NCBI RefSeq assembly: GCF_026155325.1
Contig: NZ_JAPFPW010000011.1
Location: 62,001 to 126,000, forward strand
DNA length: 64,000 nucleotides
From: Desulfobotulus pelophilus
GTDB lineage: Bacteria; Desulfobacterota; Desulfobacteria; Desulfobacterales; ASO4-4
Direction: 5' to 3'
A program made the translations under genes and the position numbers. Shown one piece after another: positions 15,578 through 25,792 of this stretch (within the stretch, counting starts at the first letter, position 1; every line of letters starts with the position of its first letter). Under the pieces are notes generated by a model, which saw only the letters and a program-made list of their open reading frames with translations, was not told the origin of the DNA and made no database searches.

Positions 15578-15958
15578 TTACACCTCATCCAGTACGGCTT
15601 CTCCCCGTTCTCCGGTGCGGATACGAATGGAGTCTCGGGTCGGAAGCACAAAAATTTTGCCGTCTCCGGATTTTCCCGTACGGTTGACGCCCATCAGGGT
15701 GGAGACCACCTTTTCCACAAGGCCGTCCGGCACCACGATGGAGATCATGCGTTTGGGGATGAGGCGGCTGGAGTCTCCCAGCTGGGTGATGGCTTCCTCG
15801 TAACCCTTTTCTGCTCCTTTGAGCAGGGAGAAGTCCACAATCCCTTTGCCCCGGCCCAGCACCTCTTTAGCCGTCATGGAGGTGATGCCCGCCTCCACCA
15901 GGGCTTTTTTGGTCTGGTTCATGCGGTTCATCCGCACAATAGCAATGATTTCCTTCAT
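15578..15958 (-). CDS. nifI2: PII-like nitrogenase regulator NifI2
   Basis: NifI1 and NifI2 are PII-family proteins encoded between nifH and nifD in anaerobes and methanogens. They form a hetero-oligomer that binds the MoFe protein and blocks nitrogenase when 2-oxoglutarate is low (ammonium switch-off). This 126-residue protein has the PII start MKEIIAIVRMNRMNQTK, a T-loop region with LGRGKGIVDFSLLKGAEKGYEE, and the C-terminal TGKSGDGKIFVLP. The ATG overlaps the stop of nifI1 by 4 bases. The next gene, nifD, follows after a 186-base spacer with repeats. Confidence 0.95.
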   Translation of the reverse strand: MKEIIAIVRMNRMNQTKKALVEAGITSMTAKEVLGRGKGIVDFSLLKGAEKGYEEAITQLGDSSRLIPKRMISIVVPDGLVEKVVSTLMGVNRTGKSGDGKIFVLPTRDSIRIRTGERGEAVLDEV

Positions 15959-16311
15959 ACCTGCACCTCCTCCAGACCGCCGTCCGGGCTTTCCTTGATG
16001 CCGGAGCTGATGGTGTAGGCTTCGTCAACGGGGGTGACAAAGATCTTGCCGTCTCCAAAGGCCCCTTTATCGCCGCTACGGGCCGCCTTCATGATGGTGC
16101 GGATCACGTATTCACAGTCCGCATCCTTCACCACCGTAAAGAGCAGGTCTTTTTGAAGTTCATCGTAGGTGATGTCTCCGATCTTGATGCCCCGCTGCTT
16201 GCCGCGTCCCACCACGGAAAATTTGGTCACTGCGGGAAAGCCCGCTTCCATGAGGTCGGAGAGGATACGGTCGCTGCGTTCAGGCCGGACAATGGCTTTA
16301 ATGAGGTGCAT
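15955..16311 (-). CDS. nifI1: PII-like nitrogenase regulator NifI1
   Basis: A 118-residue PII-family protein, partner of NifI2. It starts MHLIKAIVRPERSDRILSDL and has FSVVGRGKQRGIKIGDITYDEL at the T-loop. The segment GDKGAFGDGKIFVTPVDEAY carries the nucleotide-binding GDGKIF motif. Its place directly after nifH and the 4-base overlap with nifI2 are the usual arrangement. It begins 162 bases after the nifH stop. That gap contains a small GGCC-N5-GGCC hairpin but no obvious promoter. Confidence 0.95.
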   Translation of the reverse strand: MHLIKAIVRPERSDRILSDLMEAGFPAVTKFSVVGRGKQRGIKIGDITYDELQKDLLFTVVKDADCEYVIRTIMKAARSGDKGAFGDGKIFVTPVDEAYTISSGIKESPDGGLEEVQV

Positions 16312-16473
16312 AGGAAGACTCCTTTTTTTAGGTCTCGCATATGGAGATTACTTTTTTGTAATATACCGAACCTGTCAGGGGCCGGATTTCTGCGCGAAAA
16401 CATAAAGAAACATACGGGTGCATGGACTGACATTTTTTTGTATAAGTATCTGCTGCGGGCCTTTCAGGCCTTT

Positions 16474-18803
<2,330 letters not shown>

Positions 18804-18873
18804 GATGCTTTCCTCCTGGGATTTGGGGTTTGGGAAAAGTGCCTTGCTTTTCCCGTTAGTGCGAAGGTTTTAT

Positions 18874-18890
18874 TGCATGAGGCGTGCCAA
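18874..18890 (-). promoter_or_regulatory. Sigma-54 promoter upstream of amtB
   Basis: On the minus strand the sequence is TTGGCACGCCTCATGCA. The TGGCACG -24 element and TGC -12 element have the correct spacing for RpoN (GG-N10-GC). The start site would be near 18863, leaving a leader of about 60 bases before amtB. It is the only good sigma-54 site I found in the nif region and may drive amtB and, by read-through, nifH and the genes after it. Confidence 0.8.
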
Positions 18891-19322
18891 GGTTTTGTCT
18901 GGGTATTGTATGATATTTATGGTATTGATTTTATAGTATTTTTTTTAAAGGGTCTTGTGATTGAATATGAATTCTTTGTTTAAAATAAAACATAAATGTA
19001 GTGTGCATAGGTATTTATAACATTTATGTATGCCTGCTGGGGTGGCGTGCTGCGGAGTTGTTTCGTTTTTTCAGGCTGGAGGGATTTTGGGTGGATTATT
19101 TTATTAACGAGAAGAAGCGAAAAGAATCAAGGCAGGAGTTTAAAAACTTTTTGTTGTTGATTTAAGAAGAATTATTAACTTGAATTATAGATTTTAGGGC
19201 GGTATGTTGTGACTGCGTAACGGGGATGCCTTTTAAAAGACCATCGGGGGGTTTTTAAAGGCTTTTGCGATCCGGCCGAAACGCATGCGTTCCAGAAAAA
19301 AGCAAGCTCCTTGATTGATCCC
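18891..19322. other. AT-rich spacer upstream of amtB
   Basis: About 430 bases with no gene. The half nearest amtB is rich in A/T (about 18900-19010). It is a candidate place for upstream activator binding, but I could not recognise a TGT-N10-ACA NifA site in it with confidence. Confidence 0.5.
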
Positions 19323-19362
19323 AACAGGAAAGGCCGGACATAATTGTCCGGCCTTTCCTGTT
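19323..19362. terminator. Long hairpin after the flotillin gene
   Basis: AACAGGAAAGGCCGGACA and TGTCCGGCCTTTCCTGTT form a perfect 18-bp stem with the loop TAAT, 46 bases beyond the flotillin stop. No strong T tract follows. It is likely to end or protect the pspA-flotillin transcript. Confidence 0.75.
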
Positions 19363-19408
19363 GCGCTACAGCATGACGGCCGGGTTTCCGGCTCCTTGCC
19401 TTTCTATC

Positions 19409-21148
19409 TTACTGCGGGGATGGGGAAGACTTGTGTACAGCCTCCGTAAGCCCGTTGATATCGCCTGCCTTTAGGCCGATTTCCGATAGCAGGGAGTCCA
19501 GAATAGGTGCCTGAGCACGGTAACGGAGGGCGCTGTTGACAACCTGATCGGCCAGGGAGCCAGTGCTGTTTTCCCCCCCGGCATCTCCTTCGCTGCCACT
19601 TCCACCGCCAAGGCCGTTGACATGCAGGATGCGGATATCGCTGATCTGTTCCATGGGCTTGACGCTTTCACGGATAATTTCAGGAAGACTGTGGATGAGA
19701 GCCAGACGAACTTCCATGGCAATCTGCTCAGGTGAGAGAAGGTTGGCTGCATTGTTGAGAGCCTTTTTACCTTCCGCCTCCACAACATATTTGCGTTCCG
19801 CAGCATCGGCCAGCATCATTTCCGCATCGGCTTTGCCTTTGGCCTCCAGTCGTTCTTTATCGGCATGGCCCTGAGCGACAAGACGGAGGGCTTCGGCCTG
19901 ATCAATGGCGGCTTTCTTTTCGGCTTCTGCTGCAACGGTGAGCTGAATGGCGTCTTTCTCCGCTTTCTGGCGGGCAAGGACCAGTTCCACCTGCTTTTCC
20001 CTTTCCGCCCGCTCTGTTTCACGGACGGTGATAACACTTTCTTCTTCCTTGACAGCCTTGGCCTTGGCCCTGTCCGCTTCTGCCTTGGCCTCTGACTCTT
20101 CTCTGGATTTTTCTGCTATGGCAATGGCTTTACCCTGTTCCGCAAGCTCAATGGCTTTTCGTCTTTCAATTTCAGCCTGTTCGAGAGTACGCGATTTGGC
20201 AATTTCCATCTCTTTGATGGATCGCTCTTTCTGGATTCGCTCGTTTTCTACGTCTCTTTCGGAAAGGATCTGCTTCAGGTCGATTTCCCTTTGGGACGCA
20301 ATGCGTGCTTCCTGAGCCTCCCGTTGTTTTTCTGCTTCTTCCCGTGCAATCTCAGCGGATTGAGAAGCTCGCCTTATGGATACTTCCCGCTCCTGTTCCA
20401 GTCGTGCATACTCTTCATCCCGGGAAATTTCAAATCTGGCCCTTTCCGCCTCAAGGTTTTTATGACGGATGGCCAGGTCGGTTTCCTGCTCAATGTCGTT
20501 TCGTTTTTTGCGTCGTGACTCAATGGCTTCCGTAAGTTTTGTGAGACCTTCCGCATCAAAGGCGTTTTGGGCATTGAAGTGTTCAAAGGCCGTCTGGTCC
20601 AGTCCCGTAAGGGAGACGGATTCCAGTTCAAGACCGTTTTTCAGGAGATCTTCGGATACCACCTGCTGGACTTTCTGAACAAAGTCAACCCTTTTTTCGT
20701 GAAGTTCCTCCATGGCCATTTCGGCGGCAACGGCACGCAGAGCATCCACGAATTTACCTTCCACAAGCTCTTTCAGTTCAGAAGGGTTCATGGTTTTCTG
20801 GCCAAGGGTCTGGGCGGCGTTGGCAATGGATTCGCTTAAGGGCTTAACCCGGACATAAAACTCCGCTGCCACATCCACGCGCATTCTGTCTCTTGTGATC
20901 AGGGCCTGTTCTCCGGTGCGACGGACTTCCAGCCGGAGAGTATTCATATTGACGGGAATGATCTCATGGAGAACGGGAAGCACCATGGCCCCGCCATCCA
21001 TGATGACTTTTTCACCGCCAAAGCCCGTACGCACAAAGGAGACTTCTTTGGTGGCACGTTTATAAAGGCGGGCAAGAATAATACCAATTACCAGAAGGGT
21101 GGTGACAAAGACACCGGCAATCACAATGATTTCTGTCAGACCTGCCAT
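19409..21148 (-). CDS. Flotillin-like protein (YqiK/FloT family)
   Basis: This 579-residue protein has one N-terminal membrane segment (about residues 5-27), then an SPFH domain (about 30-190: FVRTGFGGEKVIMDGGAMVLPVLHEI). A long alanine- and glutamate-rich coiled coil (about 200-450) and a C-terminal multimerisation segment follow. Flotillins form large assemblies in ordered membrane zones and help organise membrane proteins. It is the last gene of a three-gene operon, 12 bases after the YqiJ-like gene, an arrangement like E. coli yqiJ-yqiK with a PspA protein added. A strong hairpin follows. Confidence 0.9.
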   Translation of the reverse strand: MAGLTEIIVIAGVFVTTLLVIGIILARLYKRATKEVSFVRTGFGGEKVIMDGGAMVLPVLHEIIPVNMNTLRLEVRRTGEQALITRDRMRVDVAAEFYVRVKPLSESIANAAQTLGQKTMNPSELKELVEGKFVDALRAVAAEMAMEELHEKRVDFVQKVQQVVSEDLLKNGLELESVSLTGLDQTAFEHFNAQNAFDAEGLTKLTEAIESRRKKRNDIEQETDLAIRHKNLEAERARFEISRDEEYARLEQEREVSIRRASQSAEIAREEAEKQREAQEARIASQREIDLKQILSERDVENERIQKERSIKEMEIAKSRTLEQAEIERRKAIELAEQGKAIAIAEKSREESEAKAEADRAKAKAVKEEESVITVRETERAEREKQVELVLARQKAEKDAIQLTVAAEAEKKAAIDQAEALRLVAQGHADKERLEAKGKADAEMMLADAAERKYVVEAEGKKALNNAANLLSPEQIAMEVRLALIHSLPEIIRESVKPMEQISDIRILHVNGLGGGSGSEGDAGGENSTGSLADQVVNSALRYRAQAPILDSLLSEIGLKAGDINGLTEAVHKSSPSPQ

Positions 21149-21160
21149 GGGTTCTCCTCA

Positions 21161-21817
21161 TTAATGGATAGAGTGGGAAAGGTGGGTGCTTGGGTTGGGG
21201 ATGGCCCGGTAAATGTGGTTGGTCAGGGAAACAATAAGAACTTCGTTCCCCGTGGAAAAGACATCCTCATCCCGGTCGGGTTCTACAAGGAAATAATGCA
21301 TGCGGCCGTAAATGTCCTTTGTTTTGGCCTCTGCAGGATTACCCCTGGAAGCTGTGCCAAGGGTGATGACTGCCACACGGCCGATGAGGCTTGCACGGGA
21401 CACGGCAAGTGTTTCGTCCTTTGGAATGATCCTGTGCAGCAGACCTCCCAGAAAACGTGTAAGAAAAAAACTGAGTACCAGAACGGGTATGGCTGCCAGC
21501 CATCCCGGCAGGAAGGATCCGAAAAGGGATGCCACGGCGGCCTGCAGCATAAGACCTGTGAGACCAAAACTGGTCAGAAAAAGAATCAGGATGACAAGAA
21601 CAGGAACCTGACCGATACGTAACCAGACAAGGAAGCGGCCCGTACTGCCACCGAAATCCGCAGTACCAGCATCCAGATCAGGTATCAGGCTGTCAAAGAA
21701 GGAAGAACTGCCTGCGCCTATGAGGCTGGCCGTTCCCTCGAGAATGCCAATGAGCAGCATGATGGCAAGGGCTGTTGAAAAGGCCATGTTTTCACTGGCA
21801 AGAAGGAGTTCCCACAT
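21161..21817 (-). CDS. YqiJ-like membrane protein with OB-fold (NfeD-related)
   Basis: A 218-residue protein with an N-terminal membrane helix (ALAIMLLIGILEGTASLIG), two or three central helices (about residues 70-130) and a soluble C-terminal part. ASLIGRVAVITLGTASRGNPAEAKTKD, near residues 145-170, fits the OB fold seen in YqiJ and NfeD relatives. Such proteins are usually encoded next to flotillin and work with it at the membrane. Its start overlaps the pspA stop (TAATG), so the two are coupled. The name is by position and pattern; the sequence itself is only moderately conserved. Confidence 0.75.
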   Translation of the reverse strand: MWELLLASENMAFSTALAIMLLIGILEGTASLIGAGSSSFFDSLIPDLDAGTADFGGSTGRFLVWLRIGQVPVLVILILFLTSFGLTGLMLQAAVASLFGSFLPGWLAAIPVLVLSFFLTRFLGGLLHRIIPKDETLAVSRASLIGRVAVITLGTASRGNPAEAKTKDIYGRMHYFLVEPDRDEDVFSTGNEVLIVSLTNHIYRAIPNPSTHLSHSIH

Positions 21818-22476
21818 TACTCTTTTCCTGTTTTGAGGGCTTTCAGCCTTTCGGTGATGGCATTTCTACGGGAGAGTTCTTCCAGCTCAGCCAGCTTGGC
21901 TGCCGATCCGGTGTTCAGTCCTCTGGCAGGTAGTCCGGAAGCATTTTCAAGGATACGGTCAAAGAGGGAGCCAGCTTTTTCTGCTTTGGTGTCCAGAGAG
22001 GCTCTGTCTTTGGCTTCCGGCAGCCTCTCCTTTGTCTGATTTTTACGGAAAACGGCCATTTCCGCACGCATTTCTCTTTTTTTGGACTGAAGGGCCTGAA
22101 TAAAGCCTTCCAATTCCTTTTCCTGTTCCATACAATCTTTGATGGAAGCAGAAAGCACCGGGATGATGGCTTCCACATCCATCTGTTCAGCTATGCCGAT
22201 TTCCGCCAGATCATCACGGTTCTGGGCAACGGCCACTTCGATCTGTCCGCCGAGGGCTTCATGGCGTTTTGTTTCTTCTCCCAGCCTTGTTTCTGCCAGA
22301 TGTTTCTGTGCCAGCTGCCTGCCCAGTTCCGAGCGAGCTTCCTCAATGACACCATCCATCTCCCGGATGGCTTCTTCCATGAGACTTTCAGGAGCTCTGC
22401 TCTCAAAAGAGGCTACAAGGCTGTGCATGCTGGCACTGAGCAGGCGGGTCACTCTTCTTCCGAGTTTTTCACGCAT
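21817..22476 (-). CDS. pspA: PspA/IM30 family membrane-stress protein
   Basis: This 219-residue protein is nearly all alpha-helical coiled coil, as in PspA/IM30 (ESCRT-III-like) proteins that coat and repair the inner membrane. The N-terminal amphipathic start and SLMEEAIREMDGVIEEAR near residue 35 correspond to the family pattern. The second half (QALQSKKREMRAEMAVFRKNQ) continues the long hairpin. It is the first gene of the operon with a YqiJ-like protein and flotillin. No sigma-54 site was found upstream, so the usual PspF-type control is not indicated. The ATG has GGAG-like sequence upstream. Confidence 0.8.
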   Translation of the reverse strand: MREKLGRRVTRLLSASMHSLVASFESRAPESLMEEAIREMDGVIEEARSELGRQLAQKHLAETRLGEETKRHEALGGQIEVAVAQNRDDLAEIGIAEQMDVEAIIPVLSASIKDCMEQEKELEGFIQALQSKKREMRAEMAVFRKNQTKERLPEAKDRASLDTKAEKAGSLFDRILENASGLPARGLNTGSAAKLAELEELSRRNAITERLKALKTGKE

Positions 22477-22623
22477 TCTTTTCCTCCGGTTTGATGGACA
22501 ATGGAATAAAATAAATTCTTGAATCCTTTAAATGAAGACAGCTTGTTGGGAGGGGAAGGGGAACGGTGCTGGCATGGAGCCGTCTGAACAGGCACGATTT
22601 TTTTCCAGAGATCCGATGCCTGT

Positions 22624-23040
22624 TCACATACCTTTGGTCTGGGTGTGGCTGCGGTGAAAGGAGCCGAGTTTGGAATCTTCGTCCCGGATATGGACGAGCA
22701 CCCATTGTGTCATGAGAACATTCAGTTCTCCTTTCAGGCGATGCAGGTCGTATACTCCTTCTACCAGGGAGTTCATATCTCTGCGAATCAGTTCGTGGAG
22801 GTTCCGGTGGTAGTCAATGTCTGGGTAGCCCCATTCTCTCATCAGCTCTTCTTCTGCATCAAAATGGACATGCATATACTCAAAGAGGGACTGAAGGGTG
22901 GCTTTCAGTTCCTTAAAATCCTGTCTGGGGTCCATTATCCTGAAAATACGATTGGCCAGGTCGAACAGCATGCGGTGCTGGGCATCGATTTCGGGATTAC
23001 CGATGGCATATTCCGGCAGCCAGTGAAATTGAGGGGACAC
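22624..23040 (-). CDS. Bacteriohemerythrin
   Basis: A 138-residue four-helix di-iron protein that binds oxygen, useful for an anaerobe as sensor or scavenger. The ligand pattern is seen as IDAQHRMLFDLAN, HVHFDAEEELM, DYHRNLHELIRRD and LVHIRDED. The GTG at 23038-23040 is chosen because AGGAGG lies 6 bases before it. An upstream ATG would place that ribosome-binding site inside the coding region. The protein starts near SPQFHWLPEYAIGNPEID. It is a stand-alone gene, divergent from the DUF4911-miaB group. Confidence 0.88.
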   Translation of the reverse strand: MSPQFHWLPEYAIGNPEIDAQHRMLFDLANRIFRIMDPRQDFKELKATLQSLFEYMHVHFDAEEELMREWGYPDIDYHRNLHELIRRDMNSLVEGVYDLHRLKGELNVLMTQWVLVHIRDEDSKLGSFHRSHTQTKGM

Positions 23041-23418
23041 GGAAAACCTCCTTGGAAGAGATATATACAAAAAAATATATATCAGATGAAAGGGCCGCTA
23101 GGCAATCTGCAAGAGAAAAGAAAGTGGATTTTTATGGCAATCTTTTGTCGAGAGAGGGTGACAATGCGTGAAAAACGGTCTTTCTTTGTCCGGAATTCAT
23201 GTAAATACAAGAAATTGGGTGCTTTGGCACGAGGGTTGGCAAACCCATTATGGAAAGCATCGCCATATTTTTTATCTCCGGGTAAGGAAAAATATTGCAA
23301 GGGTTTTTCAGGCGGTTATGATAGCGATCCTGCGGGAGACGCAGGGTATGGTGAGCGCTGTTACGTTTGTAGGAAATGGGCATCCGAAAGGGTACGATTC
23401 GGGTAAGGGGAAAAACTA
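23041..23418. other. Divergent spacer, no gene seen
   Basis: This 378-base region separates the hemerythrin and DUF4911 genes. Short open frames in it have no family features. AT runs near 23070 (TATATATAT) could hold a promoter for hemerythrin. Confidence 0.5.
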
Positions 23419-23679
23419 TTGGAAACAGAAGCCTTATTTTACTGGATGGACCGCAGGGAAATTGGTTTTTTCCGGTTTCTGCTGGAAGCCTATGAGGGTA
23501 TAGGTGCCCTGACAACCCTGGACAGGGAACAGGGGCTTGTTATGGTCCGGGTGGCTCCGGGATGTTGTCTGCTTGTGGAGGAAATCGTTTCATCCATAGG
23601 TTCCGGCACACCTCCGGTATCCCTTTCCCGGGAAGAAGTGGAGGGCATGGGGTTTTCCACAGATCTTTGTTCTGCCTGA
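23419..23679 (+). CDS. DUF4911 domain protein
   Basis: An 86-residue protein that starts with TTG (23419) preceded by AAGGGG. It reads LETEALFYWMDRREIGFFRF and contains APGCCLLVEEIV, the pattern of the small DUF4911 family. Members lie directly upstream of miaB or in related tRNA/RNA gene blocks in Desulfobacterota, as here (48 bases to miaB). The function is unknown. Confidence 0.7.
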   Translation: METEALFYWMDRREIGFFRFLLEAYEGIGALTTLDREQGLVMVRVAPGCCLLVEEIVSSIGSGTPPVSLSREEVEGMGFSTDLCSA

Positions 23680-23726
23680 TACAGATATCGAAAGCTGGTT
23701 CGTACCGGATATGGGAGCAGTAGACA

Positions 23727-25082
23727 ATGAAGTTTATGTACGTGTTTACCATTGGTTGTCAGATGAATATTTCGGATGCGGATTTATTTTACCGCCTGCT
23801 GGCACCTCTGGGATATATGCCGGGAGACAGCCCGGAAGCGTCCGATCTTGTGATTGTCAATACCTGTGCCATCAGGGCTAAGGCTGAGGATAAGGCCTTC
23901 AGCTTCATTGGACGCCTGCAGGCGATCAAGGCCCGGAAACCGGGTTTCCGGGTGGGAGTTGCGGGCTGTGTGGCACAGCAGGAGGGGGCAAAGATACTGA
24001 CCCGTGCACCGTATGTGGATTTTATCTTTGGAACCCATGCCATCTGGCGCTTGCCGGAGATTGTCACCCTCGTGGTCCAGGAGGGGCGTCGGATTGTGGA
24101 TGTGGACATGGCGAATGAGTTGCCGGAAAGGGATGGCTCATCGGATGGCTTCACAGGGGCGGTGTCGGATTTTGTTACCATTATGAGAGGTTGTGATAAT
24201 TTCTGCACCTACTGTGTGGTTCCCTATGTTCGCGGGCGGGAAATGAGCCGTGCACCCGAGGCCATTGTGGAAGAGGTCAGCCGCAAGGTCCGGGCCGGTG
24301 CAAGGGAAATTACCCTTCTGGGGCAGAATGTGAACAGCTATGGGAAAAAAGAGGGATTGCCGGATTTTTCTGAACTGCTGCGGCGGGTGGCGGATGTGGA
24401 AGGCCTGCACAGGCTTCGTTTTGCCACTTCCCACCCCAAAGACCTTTCCGATGATCTGATTCATGCTTTTGCAACAATACCCAAGCTCTGTTCCCATCTC
24501 CATCTGCCTGTGCAGTCCGGATCCAGTGCCGTACTTTCCCGGATGAACAGAAAGTACAGCCGGGAGCACTACCTGGAGCGTATCGACCGCTTGCGGGATG
24601 TCTGCCCGGAGATGGCACTGGGCACGGATATCATTGTGGGCTTTCCGGGAGAAAGCCCTGAAGATTTTATGAATACCCTTTCGCTTGTGGAAAAGGTGCG
24701 GTACGATAGTCTGTTTGCCTTTGCCTATTCTGACCGGCCCAATGCCAGAGCAGCCGGTTTTACGGACAAGGTTCCGGAAAAGATAAAAAAGGAGCGCCTG
24801 AAGATCCTTCTCGACCTGCAGGACGGTATTACACGGGAGAAAAATGAGGCCTGTGTGGGCAGAGTGGAGGAAATTCTGGTTGAAGGAAAGAATATTCGTA
24901 CGCTGGCCCCCGGTGCCATTCATGACCCTGTGGCTGGGGAAAGGGTAACGGGACGTACGGAGGGTAATCGCCTGGTACATGCTGATCCTGGTGAAAACAG
25001 CAGCGATATGGTGGGTCAGTGTATCCGGGTGTGCATTGACCGGGCGCTGGGACACTCCCTGTGGGGAACACGGGTAGCATAA
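23727..25082 (+). CDS. miaB: tRNA-2-methylthio-N6-dimethylallyladenosine synthase MiaB
   Basis: MiaB is a radical SAM enzyme that adds a methylthio group to the i6A37 base next to the anticodon. The N-terminal UPF0004 domain holds cysteines of GCQMNISDAD, NTCAIR and GCVAQQEG (three cluster ligands). The radical SAM motif is CDNFCTYCVVPYVRG near residues 154-168. The SAM pocket LLGQNVNSYG and a C-terminal TRAM region (from about residue 378, EILVEG) follow. At 451 residues it has the normal length. It lies in the block DUF4911-miaB-BFN. Confidence 0.95.
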   Translation: MKFMYVFTIGCQMNISDADLFYRLLAPLGYMPGDSPEASDLVIVNTCAIRAKAEDKAFSFIGRLQAIKARKPGFRVGVAGCVAQQEGAKILTRAPYVDFIFGTHAIWRLPEIVTLVVQEGRRIVDVDMANELPERDGSSDGFTGAVSDFVTIMRGCDNFCTYCVVPYVRGREMSRAPEAIVEEVSRKVRAGAREITLLGQNVNSYGKKEGLPDFSELLRRVADVEGLHRLRFATSHPKDLSDDLIHAFATIPKLCSHLHLPVQSGSSAVLSRMNRKYSREHYLERIDRLRDVCPEMALGTDIIVGFPGESPEDFMNTLSLVEKVRYDSLFAFAYSDRPNARAAGFTDKVPEKIKKERLKILLDLQDGITREKNEACVGRVEEILVEGKNIRTLAPGAIHDPVAGERVTGRTEGNRLVHADPGENSSDMVGQCIRVCIDRALGHSLWGTRVA

Positions 25083-25119
25083 AAATTGCAGGCGCAGACT
25101 GCTGCGCAAGGAGGATAGG

Positions 25120-25617
25120 GTGTTTCGAGTGGAAGTTGCCAGCCTGAGCCTGGACCCTGGAAGTCGTGAACCTGTTCTGATTCTGAAAAAAGCCGATGGT
25201 GATGAGGCCATACCCATGGTGATCGGTCATCTCGAAGCGGCGGGTATAGCCGCATCCCTCAGGGAGAATAAGGGCAAAAGACCTCTGACCCATGATCTTT
25301 TTGCAAACTTTATCCGTGAAGCCGGATATCGTCTGATCCGTTCTGAAGTACTGGATCTGGAAGATGGCATTTTTTATGCCAGAATTTTTCTGGGCTCCGA
25401 TGAGGAAGATGCCTTTTTTATGGATGCCCGGCCCAGTGATGCGGTGGCACTGGCTCTGCGTTTTGATGCTCCGATTTTCATGGAATCACAGGTGTTTGAA
25501 AAATGGCATGACATGGATAAGGAGTCAGCGATGGAGCCATTTGATACCAGTGATGAAGGAAAGAAGTGGACGGATCTTCTGGAAAAAATGGAAACGGAAC
25601 GTTTCGGGCATGCCTGA
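25120..25617 (+). CDS. Bifunctional nuclease family protein (BFN, DUF151)
   Basis: A 165-residue protein starting at a GTG (25120) with AAGGAGG upstream. It contains the DUF151 core: ILKKADGDEAIPMVIGHLEA near residues 26-45, TLRN-like region KRPLTHDLFANFI near 55-67, and DARPSDAVALALRFDAPIF near 106-124. Relatives are called bifunctional nucleases because they cut DNA and RNA. The C-terminal 30 residues are acidic. It follows miaB after 37 bases and is probably co-transcribed. Confidence 0.85.
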   Translation: MFRVEVASLSLDPGSREPVLILKKADGDEAIPMVIGHLEAAGIAASLRENKGKRPLTHDLFANFIREAGYRLIRSEVLDLEDGIFYARIFLGSDEEDAFFMDARPSDAVALALRFDAPIFMESQVFEKWHDMDKESAMEPFDTSDEGKKWTDLLEKMETERFGHA

Positions 25618-25792
25618 AGGATCATAAGCAAGGGTTCCTGTCACCCTTTCCCTTCTGTTACGGAACAAGGGACAGGGCCAGCAGCCGGAGGCCGGATGGC
25701 TCTTTTCGATTCTCACGGCAAAAATGGGGACGGTGTGGAAGCATCATCCCCAGGTTTCTGGTTGTTTTTTGATACGGAAAGCAGCCTGCTTT

